Shown: one piece after another, positions 51,664 to 59,754 of the stretch
How positions within the stretch are numbered: the first letter of the stretch is position 1
Layout of the letters: every line of letters starts with the position of its first letter
DNA from: JADKIH01 sp031417395
GTDB lineage: Bacteria; Bacteroidota; Bacteroidia; AKYH767-A; 2013-40CM-41-45
Direction of reading: 5' to 3'
NCBI GenBank assembly: GCA_031417395.1
Contig: JANOVM010000004.1
Coordinates: 62,001 to 126,000 of the forward strand
Length of the DNA: 64,000 nt
The notes under the pieces: generated by a model
Database searches by the model: none
Seen by the model: the letters and a program-made list of their open reading frames with translations, nothing else
What the model was told of the DNA's origin: nothing
Translations under genes and position numbers: made by a program

Positions 51664-52065
51664 TTATTTTTTAGAAGACTGTGTAGCCAAAACCATTTTT
51701 ATCTTTAAGCGGTTCCCAATGTCTAAAAGATCGACCAGGTTTTGAACCTGAACAGTCTTATCGACCTTCAACAAGGCCGTTGGGTCAGGCTGTCCGTTGA
51801 TGATTTTTACCAGCGTCGGTTCCAATTCTTCAACGGTTACAGGTGTGTTGTTGAGAGCGTACTTAAGATCTTCTGTAACGGAAATGGTGATTGGATGTTT
51901 CACTGACTGGGTACTGCTTTTGGCATTGGGCAGTAAAAGTTTTAACACATTTGGTGTAGCCATAGTTGACGTAATGAGAAAAAACAATAGAAGGAAAAAC
52001 ATAATATCGTTCAATGAAGCAGAGTAGACTTCACCTACGGCTCTGTTTTTTCGACGAAGGTTCAT
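51664..52065 (-). CDS. exbD: ExbD/TolR family motor protein
   Basis: The protein has 133 residues: a basic start (NLRRKNRAVGEVYSASLNDI), one membrane segment (LNDIMFFLLLFFLITSTMA) with the conserved Asp (here DIMFFLLLFF) and a periplasmic domain ending RLKIKMVLATQ. It forms the inner rod of the ExbB/ExbD (or TolQ/TolR) motor that uses the proton gradient. The TonB-like gene follows after three bases, and exbB lies 86 bp upstream. Confidence 0.9.
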   Translation of the reverse strand: MNLRRKNRAVGEVYSASLNDIMFFLLLFFLITSTMATPNVLKLLLPNAKSSTQSVKHPITISVTEDLKYALNNTPVTVEELEPTLVKIINGQPDPTALLKVDKTVQVQNLVDLLDIGNRLKIKMVLATQSSKK

Positions 52066-52151
52066 GGTTGGCTGTGTTAAAGGTTACTTGGTGATGAATA
52101 AATATAAACGGAGGAAGCCTATGGAATATTGGCAAGAGGCAACTTTGTATT

Positions 52152-52868
52152 TTATGCTTTTACCGGCTCTTCAAGAAGGTCAATGAATTCGACGGCATTA
52201 ATTTCCATTTTATTGATTACACGGTCAATTAAATGTACAAGGTAATGGTAAGCACCGTAAGCAATCATACCTACAAGTAAGCCGGTAGCACTTGATATCA
52301 TTTTGACATATAATCCACCTGAAATCGTATTAATTTCAAGACTGTTTTGCTGAGCAATTTCGTAGAAGATTTTAATAACTCCGAAGATAGTTCCCAAAAA
52401 TCCGAACATGGGAGCAATACCGGCAATGGTGGCAAGAATATTCATATTCTTTTCCATTTTATAAATTTCAAGTTTACCGACATTTTCTATGGCTCCTTCA
52501 ATTTCACTAACAGGCTTTCCCAGTCGCATAATACCTTTTTCTATCATTCTTGCTACAGGAGTTTTTGTATTCCTGCAGAGCATACGGGCTGCTTCTATGT
52601 TTCCGTTATGAACATAATCTCTAATCTGGTGCATGAAGTTCATATCAATTTTCGAAAAACGACGAATGGTGAAAAGTCTTTCGAAGAAAATGTAAAATGC
52701 CATAATGGAAAGGATGGCAATGGGAATCAAAATGGGTCCGCCTTTTTCGGCCATATCCCACAGGGAAATTGATTTCTCTACCGGTACTGTCAGTTGTGCT
52801 CCTGCAGCCTGGGCAGAATCTATAAGTCCAGTTGTCTGGGTGGTGATCTGTAAAATGAATCCGTGCAT
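52152..52868 (-). CDS. exbB: ExbB/TolQ/MotA-family motor protein
   Basis: The protein has 238 residues: three membrane segments (about 46-66, 145-165 and 188-212), the central LFTIRRFSKIDMNFMHQIRD cytoplasmic part and the family core ATIAGIAPMFGFLGTIFGVIKIF together with ISGGLYVKMISSATGLLVGMIAYGAYHYL, in which the conserved Thr and Pro are visible. It forms the pentameric proton channel around ExbD. Confidence 0.93.
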   Translation of the reverse strand: MHGFILQITTQTTGLIDSAQAAGAQLTVPVEKSISLWDMAEKGGPILIPIAILSIMAFYIFFERLFTIRRFSKIDMNFMHQIRDYVHNGNIEAARMLCRNTKTPVARMIEKGIMRLGKPVSEIEGAIENVGKLEIYKMEKNMNILATIAGIAPMFGFLGTIFGVIKIFYEIAQQNSLEINTISGGLYVKMISSATGLLVGMIAYGAYHYLVHLIDRVINKMEINAVEFIDLLEEPVKA

Positions 52869-52980
52869 TATATATTGATTGAAATAGCTGGCAAATTAAT
52901 CAAACCCTCTTCTTGTAAGGCTTAAAGGATTGGTACTTTTAAACACTATAATGTTAGTGAACGTCAATTTGCTGCTTTTA

Positions 52981-53784
52981 TTATCGAAGACTAAAAGAAA
53001 CAGGTAGAATCATTTCTGTTTTTACAGCTTTGTTCCTTACATATCCCGGATTCCATATTGGTGAGTTTTTTAAAGCTTCCTGCACAGATTCATCAAGACC
53101 AAAGCCCATTCCGTTTAATATTCGAATGTTGCTTACCATTCCTTCTTCATCAATTACAAAAGAGATAAAAATCTTTCCCGACAAACCTGCATTTTTAGCT
53201 TCTTCTGTATAGCGAATTTTTTTGACGAGATACTTGTAAAATCGGTCCATGCCCCCGGGGAATTCAGGTAGTTTATCGACGGATGCCTGATTAAAAGGTG
53301 ATTGTTTTGTCTGCAATGTCAAATTGTTTTTAACAGGCCCAACAGGTTGTGTACTTGCTAATAATTCTGAGTGACCTGATGTGTCAGGATTAATTGTTAT
53401 TGTTGATGTATCAACGATAGGCTGAATTTTTATCGAGTCCCTCACTGCAAGAAAACTATGTGGATCCATTTTTTTAGGCATCGATTCCTTTGGTTCTGAT
53501 TGCTTCGGTGAAGGTTGAATAGGCTGTGCAATTTTTTGGCTTTGGAAAACAAAAGGATCTGAAACATCAAGCTGGTCCTTAAACACCTTCTCAATAATAG
53601 GATCAGGGACTTTTTTTAACAGAAAAAAAATCAGAAACAATAAAGAAATACTACTAAGAGCAATTGTAAAAGATCGATTTAACCGTTTGTTGTAATTTAT
53701 CCGTAAATCATAAGCACCATAGGCTTTGTTCCTGTTTTCAAAAACAAGATCGTTGAGGGATTGAATTCTTTCTTTCGTTATCAT
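52981..53784 (-). CDS. tonB: TonB family protein
   Basis: From the ATG at 53782-53784 (MITKERIQSLNDLVFENRNK) the protein has 267 residues; the 25 codons upstream are open but look non-coding. The start with 'FENRNKAYGAYDLR' is a hallmark of Bacteroidota TonB proteins. One membrane segment (about 38-57), a Pro/Lys/Ser linker and the TonB C-terminal domain with KLPEFPGGMDRFYKYLVKKI, GKIFISFVIDEEGMVSNIRI and PIWNPGYVRNKAVKTEM follow. It carries energy from the ExbB/D motor to outer-membrane receptors. It lies 112 bp upstream of exbB. Confidence 0.93.
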   Translation of the reverse strand: MITKERIQSLNDLVFENRNKAYGAYDLRINYNKRLNRSFTIALSSISLLFLIFFLLKKVPDPIIEKVFKDQLDVSDPFVFQSQKIAQPIQPSPKQSEPKESMPKKMDPHSFLAVRDSIKIQPIVDTSTITINPDTSGHSELLASTQPVGPVKNNLTLQTKQSPFNQASVDKLPEFPGGMDRFYKYLVKKIRYTEEAKNAGLSGKIFISFVIDEEGMVSNIRILNGMGFGLDESVQEALKNSPIWNPGYVRNKAVKTEMILPVSFSLR

Positions 53785-54005
53785 GGAATTAATTTTCTTT
53801 ACAGGAGAAAGAAGTCTGATTAATTCCATAAACATCAAAAAAGATGACAATTTCAACACAATTGCAGTCCTTACAAAAAAGTAAAAGAAAGCCTCAATAG
53901 TTTTCTATGTTACATTGTTAATTTCTTTCGTAATCATCAGGAAATTAATAAAAAAACAAAAAGTAATTTTAGTTTCTCATTTCTATACTTAAATTGTCCC
54001 AAATT

Positions 54006-54740
54006 ATGAATATGAAAAAAACGTTGACCTTTATTGCTATATTGATCTTAAGTTCAAAATTAGCATCAGCTCAATTAAAAGTAAGTTTTCGTTCCACTGA
54101 TGGAGTGAAGGTAACTGCCGACTGGTATCCGGTAAGCAGCGAAAATCCTGTAATATTACTTTGTCATCAGAACGGATACAGTCGCGGAGAATTTTCTGAA
54201 ATAGCTACAAGACTCAATCAGTTTGGGTTTAATTGTTTAGCCGTTGATTTACGTGTAGGAGGAGAAGTGAATGGCGTTAATAATGAAACTGCAGAAGCTG
54301 CTAAAAAGATGGAGCCTGTATTAGCCGATGCTGAAAGAGACATTGTTGCTGCTGTTGATTACCTCAATGTACGATACAAATCACCTTTGATAATTTTAGG
54401 AAGCTCCTATTCTGCCTCGCTTGCTTTAAAAGTCGCTGCACAAAATGAAAAAGTTGCAGCCGTTGCTGTTTTTAGTCCGGGCGAATACTTTGAACCCGCA
54501 GATTATATCGGTACTCATATCACGACTCTTTTGAAGCCGGTTTTTGCAACATCATCCAGAGAAGAAGCCGATAAAGTGACTGATCTATTAAAGGATGTTA
54601 ATTCCAGAATTAAGGTTCAGTATATTCCTACATCAAAAGGAGACCATGGGGCAAAAGTACTCTGGTCTAAATCTCCTTTCAACCAGGAATATTGGATAGC
54701 TTTGATGAGCTTTCTTGACAAGATGAAAAAAATGCAATAA
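54006..54740 (+). CDS. Secreted alpha/beta-hydrolase
   Basis: The start is the ATG at 54006 or 54012; the TTG further upstream is less likely. The protein has about 244 residues with a signal peptide ending LASAQ. An alpha/beta hydrolase fold is visible: VILLCHQNGYSRGEF (oxyanion part), the nucleophile in LIILGSSYSASLALK (G-S-S-Y-S, Ser in the elbow), and the catalytic His near IPTSKGDHGAKVLW. The family includes esterases and dienelactone-hydrolase-like enzymes. It is divergent from the TonB gene. Substrate unknown. Confidence 0.85.
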   Translation: MNMKKTLTFIAILILSSKLASAQLKVSFRSTDGVKVTADWYPVSSENPVILLCHQNGYSRGEFSEIATRLNQFGFNCLAVDLRVGGEVNGVNNETAEAAKKMEPVLADAERDIVAAVDYLNVRYKSPLIILGSSYSASLALKVAAQNEKVAAVAVFSPGEYFEPADYIGTHITTLLKPVFATSSREEADKVTDLLKDVNSRIKVQYIPTSKGDHGAKVLWSKSPFNQEYWIALMSFLDKMKKMQ

Positions 54741-54756
54741 GCATGAATTTCTATTC

Positions 54757-55476
54757 ATGAGGGGGTTTTATCTTGGCTGGTTGCTGTTGCTTATTCCGTT
54801 AGTTTGTTTGTCTCAAAAGGGCGTAACCACTGTTGGAATACAGGTAAAACCCATTTTCCCAATTTCATTTCTCGGAACCGGTAAAATTACAAATGATACT
54901 GCAGGAGTTCATTTTGAAACGATTCTTAATTCCGGATTCAGCAGCGGAATGGTAGTACGACATAACTTTACTAATCTCCTGGCATTTGAAACAGGGATCA
55001 ATTATGTCAAAAGAAAATATACGCTAAGCTTTTCGGAAAAAGATTTTACCGGCCAGACTACCTTTCGTATTATAGGGTATGAAATACCTGCTTTATTGAT
55101 GGTATATGCACAGCTGGGAGAAAAAATTTATATCAATGGAGCAATGGGACCTGTGCTTGATATGTTTGCCAGCAATGTTCAGACGTTTGACGATTACTAT
55201 AACAATATTGCTATTAGAAATCATATTCTTCAGCCATCTTTAACTGCTAACCTTGGATTTGAATACAGAATGAAAAAAAGCGGAATATTGTACCTTGGGA
55301 CATCTTTTTTAAGGCCATTTACTTATATCTACCTTTCTAAAATCGGTTATTATAAAAATGGTAAAAGTGTTATCATACAAAATGAACTAACCGGCAGTTA
55401 TCTAACGATCGATTTAAGATATTTCTTTCCTGAGACAAAAAGAAAAGCCGCTATTAGCAATGATATGCTTGAATAA
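54757..55476 (+). CDS. Outer-membrane beta-barrel protein
   Basis: The protein has 239 residues with a signal peptide (1-19, ending LSQKG). The mature part alternates strands typical of the small eight-strand PorT/OmpA-like barrels: GMVVRHNFTNLLAFETGINY, KKYTLSFSE-like, KIYINGAMGPVLDMFASN, LTANLGFEYRMKKSGILYLG and ends with LTIDLRYFFPETKRK. It lies 16 bp behind the hydrolase gene and may be co-transcribed. No specific function. Confidence 0.78.
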   Translation: MRGFYLGWLLLLIPLVCLSQKGVTTVGIQVKPIFPISFLGTGKITNDTAGVHFETILNSGFSSGMVVRHNFTNLLAFETGINYVKRKYTLSFSEKDFTGQTTFRIIGYEIPALLMVYAQLGEKIYINGAMGPVLDMFASNVQTFDDYYNNIAIRNHILQPSLTANLGFEYRMKKSGILYLGTSFLRPFTYIYLSKIGYYKNGKSVIIQNELTGSYLTIDLRYFFPETKRKAAISNDMLE

Positions 55477-55811
55477 TCAGATTATATAAAAACATTGATA
55501 CGGATCAGAGTTGTGAGGTGATTAATTAATTTGAATTTTTTATTTGCGAGCATATTTACTAGGTTATTTTGCTGAATTTGAGTTGCCTATATTTCGGTTC
55601 AGAGAAAATTATTTATAGTAACCAAGCTTTTGAACCCAAGTATCCTTTGGCACATTTGCTGGTTAGTTTTTAATATGCTTAGAGAAAATTACGCATACTA
55701 AAAACTTGCTTCGCACCAACTGCAAAAGAGCTAAAGCCAACCGCACAATCAAAAACATAAGCCAAAAAAATTTTCGCCACTCCCCGTCTCCGTAATTGTT
55801 AATAATTATTC
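55477..55811. other. Non-coding region left of the defence operon
   Basis: No gene was recognised in these 335 bp. A GGCACATTTGC stretch (55649-55659) shares ten bases (GCACATTTGC) with 60774-60783 beyond the operon; this may mark the edges of a transferred segment, but ten bases in AT-rich DNA is weak evidence. Confidence 0.4.
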
Positions 55812-55812
55812 A

Positions 55813-55842
55813 TTGACAATTCAAATTCTTTTAATATTTTTG
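55813..55842 (+). promoter_or_regulatory. Promoter of the defence operon, Bacteroidota type
   Basis: TTG (55813-55815) and TATTTTTG (55835-55842) are separated by 19 bp, the ideal spacing. Transcription would start near 55849, inside the palindrome at 55843-55855. Confidence 0.75.
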
Positions 55843-55855
55843 GACATAAAATGTC
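55843..55855. promoter_or_regulatory. Likely operator of the XRE regulator
   Basis: GACAT-AAA-ATGTC is a perfect palindrome directly behind the -7 element and on the expected transcription start. A regulator bound here would block initiation, as expected for autoregulation by the XRE protein. Confidence 0.6.
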
Positions 55856-55873
55856 AAGTCAAATACATACAAA

Positions 55874-56182
55874 TTGAAAAGCATAGGCGAAATAATTAGG
55901 GAATTGAGAGAACAGAAATCTCTTTTACTTAGGCAAGTTGCAGCGGAAATAGAAATTGACCAAGCCTTGCTTAGTAAAATTGAGAGAAACGAACGAATGC
56001 CTACAAAAGACCAAGTAAAACGTTTTGCAAAATTTTTCGGCAAAGACGAGAACGAATTACTTGTTTCATTTTTTAGCGACAAATTAGTTTATGAAGTTCG
56101 TAACGAAGAAGTCGCTTTAAAAGCTATGCAAGTAGCCGAAAAGAAAATCAATTACATCATCAAAAGCAAAAATGGTAAATAA
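55874..56182 (+). CDS. XRE-family regulator (C-protein-like)
   Basis: The protein has 102 residues and starts at TTG (no in-frame ATG nearby; the TTG is 25 bp after the predicted transcript start). The HTH_3 domain covers residues 5-60: IGEIIRELREQKSLLLRQVA, AEIEIDQALLSKIERNERMP and KDQVKRFAKFFGKDENELL. A 40-residue helical tail follows. It lies first in the operon and overlaps the methylase gene by 11 bases, so it probably controls the restriction-modification genes behind it by binding the 55843-55855 palindrome. Confidence 0.85.
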   Translation: MKSIGEIIRELREQKSLLLRQVAAEIEIDQALLSKIERNERMPTKDQVKRFAKFFGKDENELLVSFFSDKLVYEVRNEEVALKAMQVAEKKINYIIKSKNGK

Positions 56183-57758
56183 TACATCCATACAACCCAC
56201 AGCTAACGAGCTTCCTAGTCATTTTGCTGACAGGTTAGGGATTTATTATGCTTCATTAGTTAATCAGGAACATAAAAAAGAGAAAGGACAGTTTTTTACA
56301 CCGAGAGAAATTGCTTCTCTAATGGGATCTTTTGTAAAAACATCGAACACATCTTTGCGAATTCTTGACCCGGGCTGCGGAACAGCAATTTTAACTTGCG
56401 CCTTAGTAGAACACCTTTTATTGAATAAAAATTTGCAATCAATTGAATTGGTTGTTTATGAAACGGACAACGATTTAATTCCGTTGACAAAAAAATCACT
56501 TGACTATACAAAAGAATGGTTGTTATCAAAGAAAATTGAGTTTAACTATTTAATTCATAAGAATGACTTTGTATTAGAAAACGCAAACTGTCTTTCAGAA
56601 AATGTAAATCTGTTTTCAGAAAAAACAGAACCATTTGACATAATTATTTCTAACCCACCATATTTTAAATTACCAATAGACGACAAGCGTTCAATTGCTG
56701 CTAAGAGAGTTATTAATGGACATCCTAATATTTACGCCATTTTTATGGCTGTTTCTGCAAAACTTTTAAAAGAAAACGGAGAAATAATTTTTATAACTCC
56801 CCGAAGCTACGCTTCGGGAAGTTATTTTAAATTGTTTCGTGAATATTTTTTCAAAATTATTGAGATTGACAATGTCCATTTATTCGTTTCCCGCAAAGAC
56901 ACCTTTAACAGAGACAAAGTATTACAAGAGACCGTAATTATTAAAGGGAAGCGAAAAGAAAAGAACAATCCTAATCATAATGTTGTTGTTTCTTCATCAC
57001 AAGGACTAAAGGATATTCTTAAGCCCGAATCAAAAACATTCAAGCAAAAAGTATTAATTGATTTAAGTTCCAATGAAAAAATTCTTTATTTGCCGACAAA
57101 TAATTTTGAAGAATCAATTTTAAACATTTTCAAAAACTGGAACGGTAATTTAAATAAATATAATATTCAAATATCCACTGGACCAGTTGTTGGCTTTAGA
57201 TGCAAAGAATATATTCAAGAGAATTACCAAAATGGAACAGTATTTCTTGCTCCTTTATTTTGGTTACATAATGTAAAACAAATGATTCTGGAATGGCCTC
57301 TTCCAAAACCTGATAAAGGACAATATTTAAGAATTGAAAACGATTCAAAATCAATTTTAATTCCAAACAAGAATTATATTTTACTTAGACGTTTCAGCAG
57401 TAAAGATGATAAGAGTCGATTAATTGCTGCTCCTTATTTCTGTAATTATATTAAATCGGAATATATCGGTGTTGAGAATAAGGTAAATTATATCTATCGC
57501 CCAAAAGGTCATCTGGATAGAAATGAAATTCTTGGATTGTGTGCCTTATTGAATAGTACACTATTTGATTCGTTTTTTAGAATTTTTAACGGGAACGTAA
57601 ATGTAAGCGCTACTGAACTTAGAGAAATCCCCCTACCAGAACTTGAAACCATAAAAGAAATCGGGAACAACATTACTCTTTCTAATGACTTTTCAGTTGA
57701 AAACACAAACAAAATAGTAATTGAACAATTTGAACTCTCAACAAGCCTACATGAGTAA
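56172..57758 (+). CDS. Eco57I-like N6-adenine DNA methyltransferase
   Basis: The protein has 528 residues. Family landmarks: KKEKGQFFTPREIA (residues 35-48), SAM-binding motif I RILDPGCGTAILTCAL (residues 63-78, D66), motif IV DIIISNPPYFKLP (residues 156-168, NPPY at 161-164), and a C-terminal target-recognition part with ILGLCALLNSTLFDSFFRI. It methylates adenine in the site recognised by its partner endonuclease. It overlaps the XRE gene by 11 bases and the endonuclease gene by eight bases. A palindrome (CCCGAAGC-TAC-GCTTCGGG) lies inside the gene at 56802-56820. Confidence 0.92.
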   Translation: MVNNTSIQPTANELPSHFADRLGIYYASLVNQEHKKEKGQFFTPREIASLMGSFVKTSNTSLRILDPGCGTAILTCALVEHLLLNKNLQSIELVVYETDNDLIPLTKKSLDYTKEWLLSKKIEFNYLIHKNDFVLENANCLSENVNLFSEKTEPFDIIISNPPYFKLPIDDKRSIAAKRVINGHPNIYAIFMAVSAKLLKENGEIIFITPRSYASGSYFKLFREYFFKIIEIDNVHLFVSRKDTFNRDKVLQETVIIKGKRKEKNNPNHNVVVSSSQGLKDILKPESKTFKQKVLIDLSSNEKILYLPTNNFEESILNIFKNWNGNLNKYNIQISTGPVVGFRCKEYIQENYQNGTVFLAPLFWLHNVKQMILEWPLPKPDKGQYLRIENDSKSILIPNKNYILLRRFSSKDDKSRLIAAPYFCNYIKSEYIGVENKVNYIYRPKGHLDRNEILGLCALLNSTLFDSFFRIFNGNVNVSATELREIPLPELETIKEIGNNITLSNDFSVENTNKIVIEQFELSTSLHE

Positions 57759-58686
57759 ATTAGATGAAGCAAAAAAGATTTTGAAAGAACTTGGTCTGCC
57801 AACAGCTCAGCAAAATGACACTTCAGCATACACGCTTTTAGCTTTGTGCGGTGTTAAACCAAGAAACAAATGGGTTAAAGCAACAAGAACAAGTCAGAAG
57901 GTTTCAAAAGGAATTATGGCTTTTGTGTACGAAGTTTATGGAAAAGAATATGCTCCCAATTCTCGTGAAACTTTTCGTAGACAAGTATTACATCAATTTG
58001 TTCAAGCGAGAATTGCAGATTACAATCCCGATAATCCTAAACTACCTGTAAATAGTCCGAATGCTCACTACGCATTAACACAAGGCGCATTAGATGCAAT
58101 CCGAACATTTGGAACGAAAGATTGGAAAAAAGCAGTTGGTAAATTCATATTAGAAGAAGGCGATCTATCTAAAAAGTATAAAAAGGAGCGGAAACAGATT
58201 TTAATTCCGGTTAAACTAAGCAATGGTAAAACTTTAAAATTATCATCGGGAAAACACAATGAAGTTCAAGCAGCTATAGTTCACAATTTTGCTGCCCGCT
58301 TTGCAAATGGGGGGTCTGTATTATATTTGGGTGATACGGCTAAAAAAGATTTATACGTCGACAAAAAGATGCTGAAAGAATTAGGCATCCCAGTAAATCA
58401 GCATAGTAAGCTTCCTGATGTTATTATATATGACCACACCAAAAATTGGTTATTTTTAATTGAAGCAGTTGCTTCTCACGGCCCTGTTTCTCCGAAACGA
58501 GTAATTGAACTCGAAGACTTTTTAAAGAATTGCAAAGCAGGTAAAATATATGTAACTGCATTCCCCGATTTTGCCGAATTTAAAAAACACTCAAATAATA
58601 TTGCTTGGGAAACAGAAGTATGGTTGGCAGATGTACCGGAACATATGATTCATTTCAATGGCGATAGATTTATGGGGCCACGTTAA
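57751..58686 (+). CDS. BsuBI/PstI-type restriction endonuclease
   Basis: The chosen ATG (57751) gives 311 residues; the frame is open ten codons further up, but that part lies inside the methylase gene. The N-terminal helical domain (LDEAKKILKELGLPTAQQND, KGIMAFVYEVYGKEYAPNSR, ETFRRQVLHQFVQARI) is that of the BsuBI/PstI family, and the C-terminal part has LPDVIIYDHTKNWLFLIEAV and SHGPVSPKR, where the Asp and Glu of a PD-(D/E)xK-type site are seen. Characterised members cut CTGCAG; the site of this one is not known. Partner methylase directly upstream. Confidence 0.92.
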   Translation: MSKLDEAKKILKELGLPTAQQNDTSAYTLLALCGVKPRNKWVKATRTSQKVSKGIMAFVYEVYGKEYAPNSRETFRRQVLHQFVQARIADYNPDNPKLPVNSPNAHYALTQGALDAIRTFGTKDWKKAVGKFILEEGDLSKKYKKERKQILIPVKLSNGKTLKLSSGKHNEVQAAIVHNFAARFANGGSVLYLGDTAKKDLYVDKKMLKELGIPVNQHSKLPDVIIYDHTKNWLFLIEAVASHGPVSPKRVIELEDFLKNCKAGKIYVTAFPDFAEFKKHSNNIAWETEVWLADVPEHMIHFNGDRFMGPR

Positions 58687-58696
58687 TTAATAAAAT

Positions 58697-59752
58697 ATGA
58701 AAAGACAACCTTCAACGCAACAAATTTCTTGGTTTCTTGATCTAGAAAGAAATACACAACTGGATCTTAATCCTCCATATCAAAGAAAAAGTGTTTGGTC
58801 TCCAAAAGACCGTAGATTTTTTCTTGATACGATTTTCCGAAATTATCCAACTCCTCCCATTTTTGTTCATCGAACAATTGATGACAATGGCTTTACAATG
58901 TATCATATCGTGGATGGAAAACAGCGACTTGAAACAATTCTTGGTTTTGCTAAAAACAAAATTGCAATTGATCCGAATTATGGTGATGTAAATTATGATG
59001 GAAAGAAATTCAGTGAGCTTGATGTTGATCAAAAAAGAAAGTTCTGGGATTATACTTTAGTTGTTGATTTCATTGAATCCGTTGACGGAGCTAACATTGA
59101 TCAAGTATTTGATAGAGTGAACAGAAACTCCATAAACTTGCAACCACAGGAACTTAGACACGCAAGATTTAATGGTTGGTTTATCAATGAAACAGAAGAT
59201 GAAGCAGAAAATGACTTCTGGTGGAATATTAAAGTTAGTACCCGCGCAAAGGATAAACGTATGAAAAATGTGCAATTAATTGCAGAATTACTTCTCATAA
59301 TTTTGGATAAAAAAATTGTTGGGTTTAATCAAGACTACCTTGATGATATGTTTGCATTATATGATTCACCTGAAGAATCCATAGACACATTCGATGAAGA
59401 AGCATACAAGATTGAACGCAATAGAATAAAAACGTATTTGACAGAAATGGATACTCATAATGCTTGCATTTCTACTTATGCCAAAACCGCTAATAATTTG
59501 TACACTCTATGGGCACTTGTAGCTTTATATGAAGTACCTGCTGCTGCTACCTTAGCAGATAGCTATACTGCTTTTATGACTCAGGTTGGCATCTTTGCTG
59601 CTGCCGAAAATCCAGAGGCCCTCGTTCCGGAAAATGCTGCGCCTATGCTACAAAGAGCTTTTACATACTACAGAAATTCTAAAGGCGCATCTACAGATTT
59701 AACACAACGTAATGAACGACTTAATTCATTAAAATCGATTTTGCCAGCTTAA
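58697..59752 (+). CDS. DUF262 (GmrSD/ParB-like nuclease fold) protein
   Basis: The protein has 351 residues. The DUF262 start is clear: LNPPYQRKSVWSPKDRRFFLD (residues 24-44, split here as LNPPYQRKSVWSP), IPTPPIFVHR-like and the nucleotide-handling motif HIVDGKQRLETILGF (residues 70-84; usual DGQQR). A helical C-terminal region ends with NSKGASTDLTQRNERLNSLK. There is no DUF1524 HNH domain, so it is not a complete GmrSD type IV enzyme. DUF262 proteins are common in defence loci (for example in type IV restriction). It starts 10 bp after the endonuclease and ends two bases before the RelA/SpoT gene. Confidence 0.87.
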   Translation: MKRQPSTQQISWFLDLERNTQLDLNPPYQRKSVWSPKDRRFFLDTIFRNYPTPPIFVHRTIDDNGFTMYHIVDGKQRLETILGFAKNKIAIDPNYGDVNYDGKKFSELDVDQKRKFWDYTLVVDFIESVDGANIDQVFDRVNRNSINLQPQELRHARFNGWFINETEDEAENDFWWNIKVSTRAKDKRMKNVQLIAELLLIILDKKIVGFNQDYLDDMFALYDSPEESIDTFDEEAYKIERNRIKTYLTEMDTHNACISTYAKTANNLYTLWALVALYEVPAAATLADSYTAFMTQVGIFAAAENPEALVPENAAPMLQRAFTYYRNSKGASTDLTQRNERLNSLKSILPA

Positions 59753-59754
59753 AA

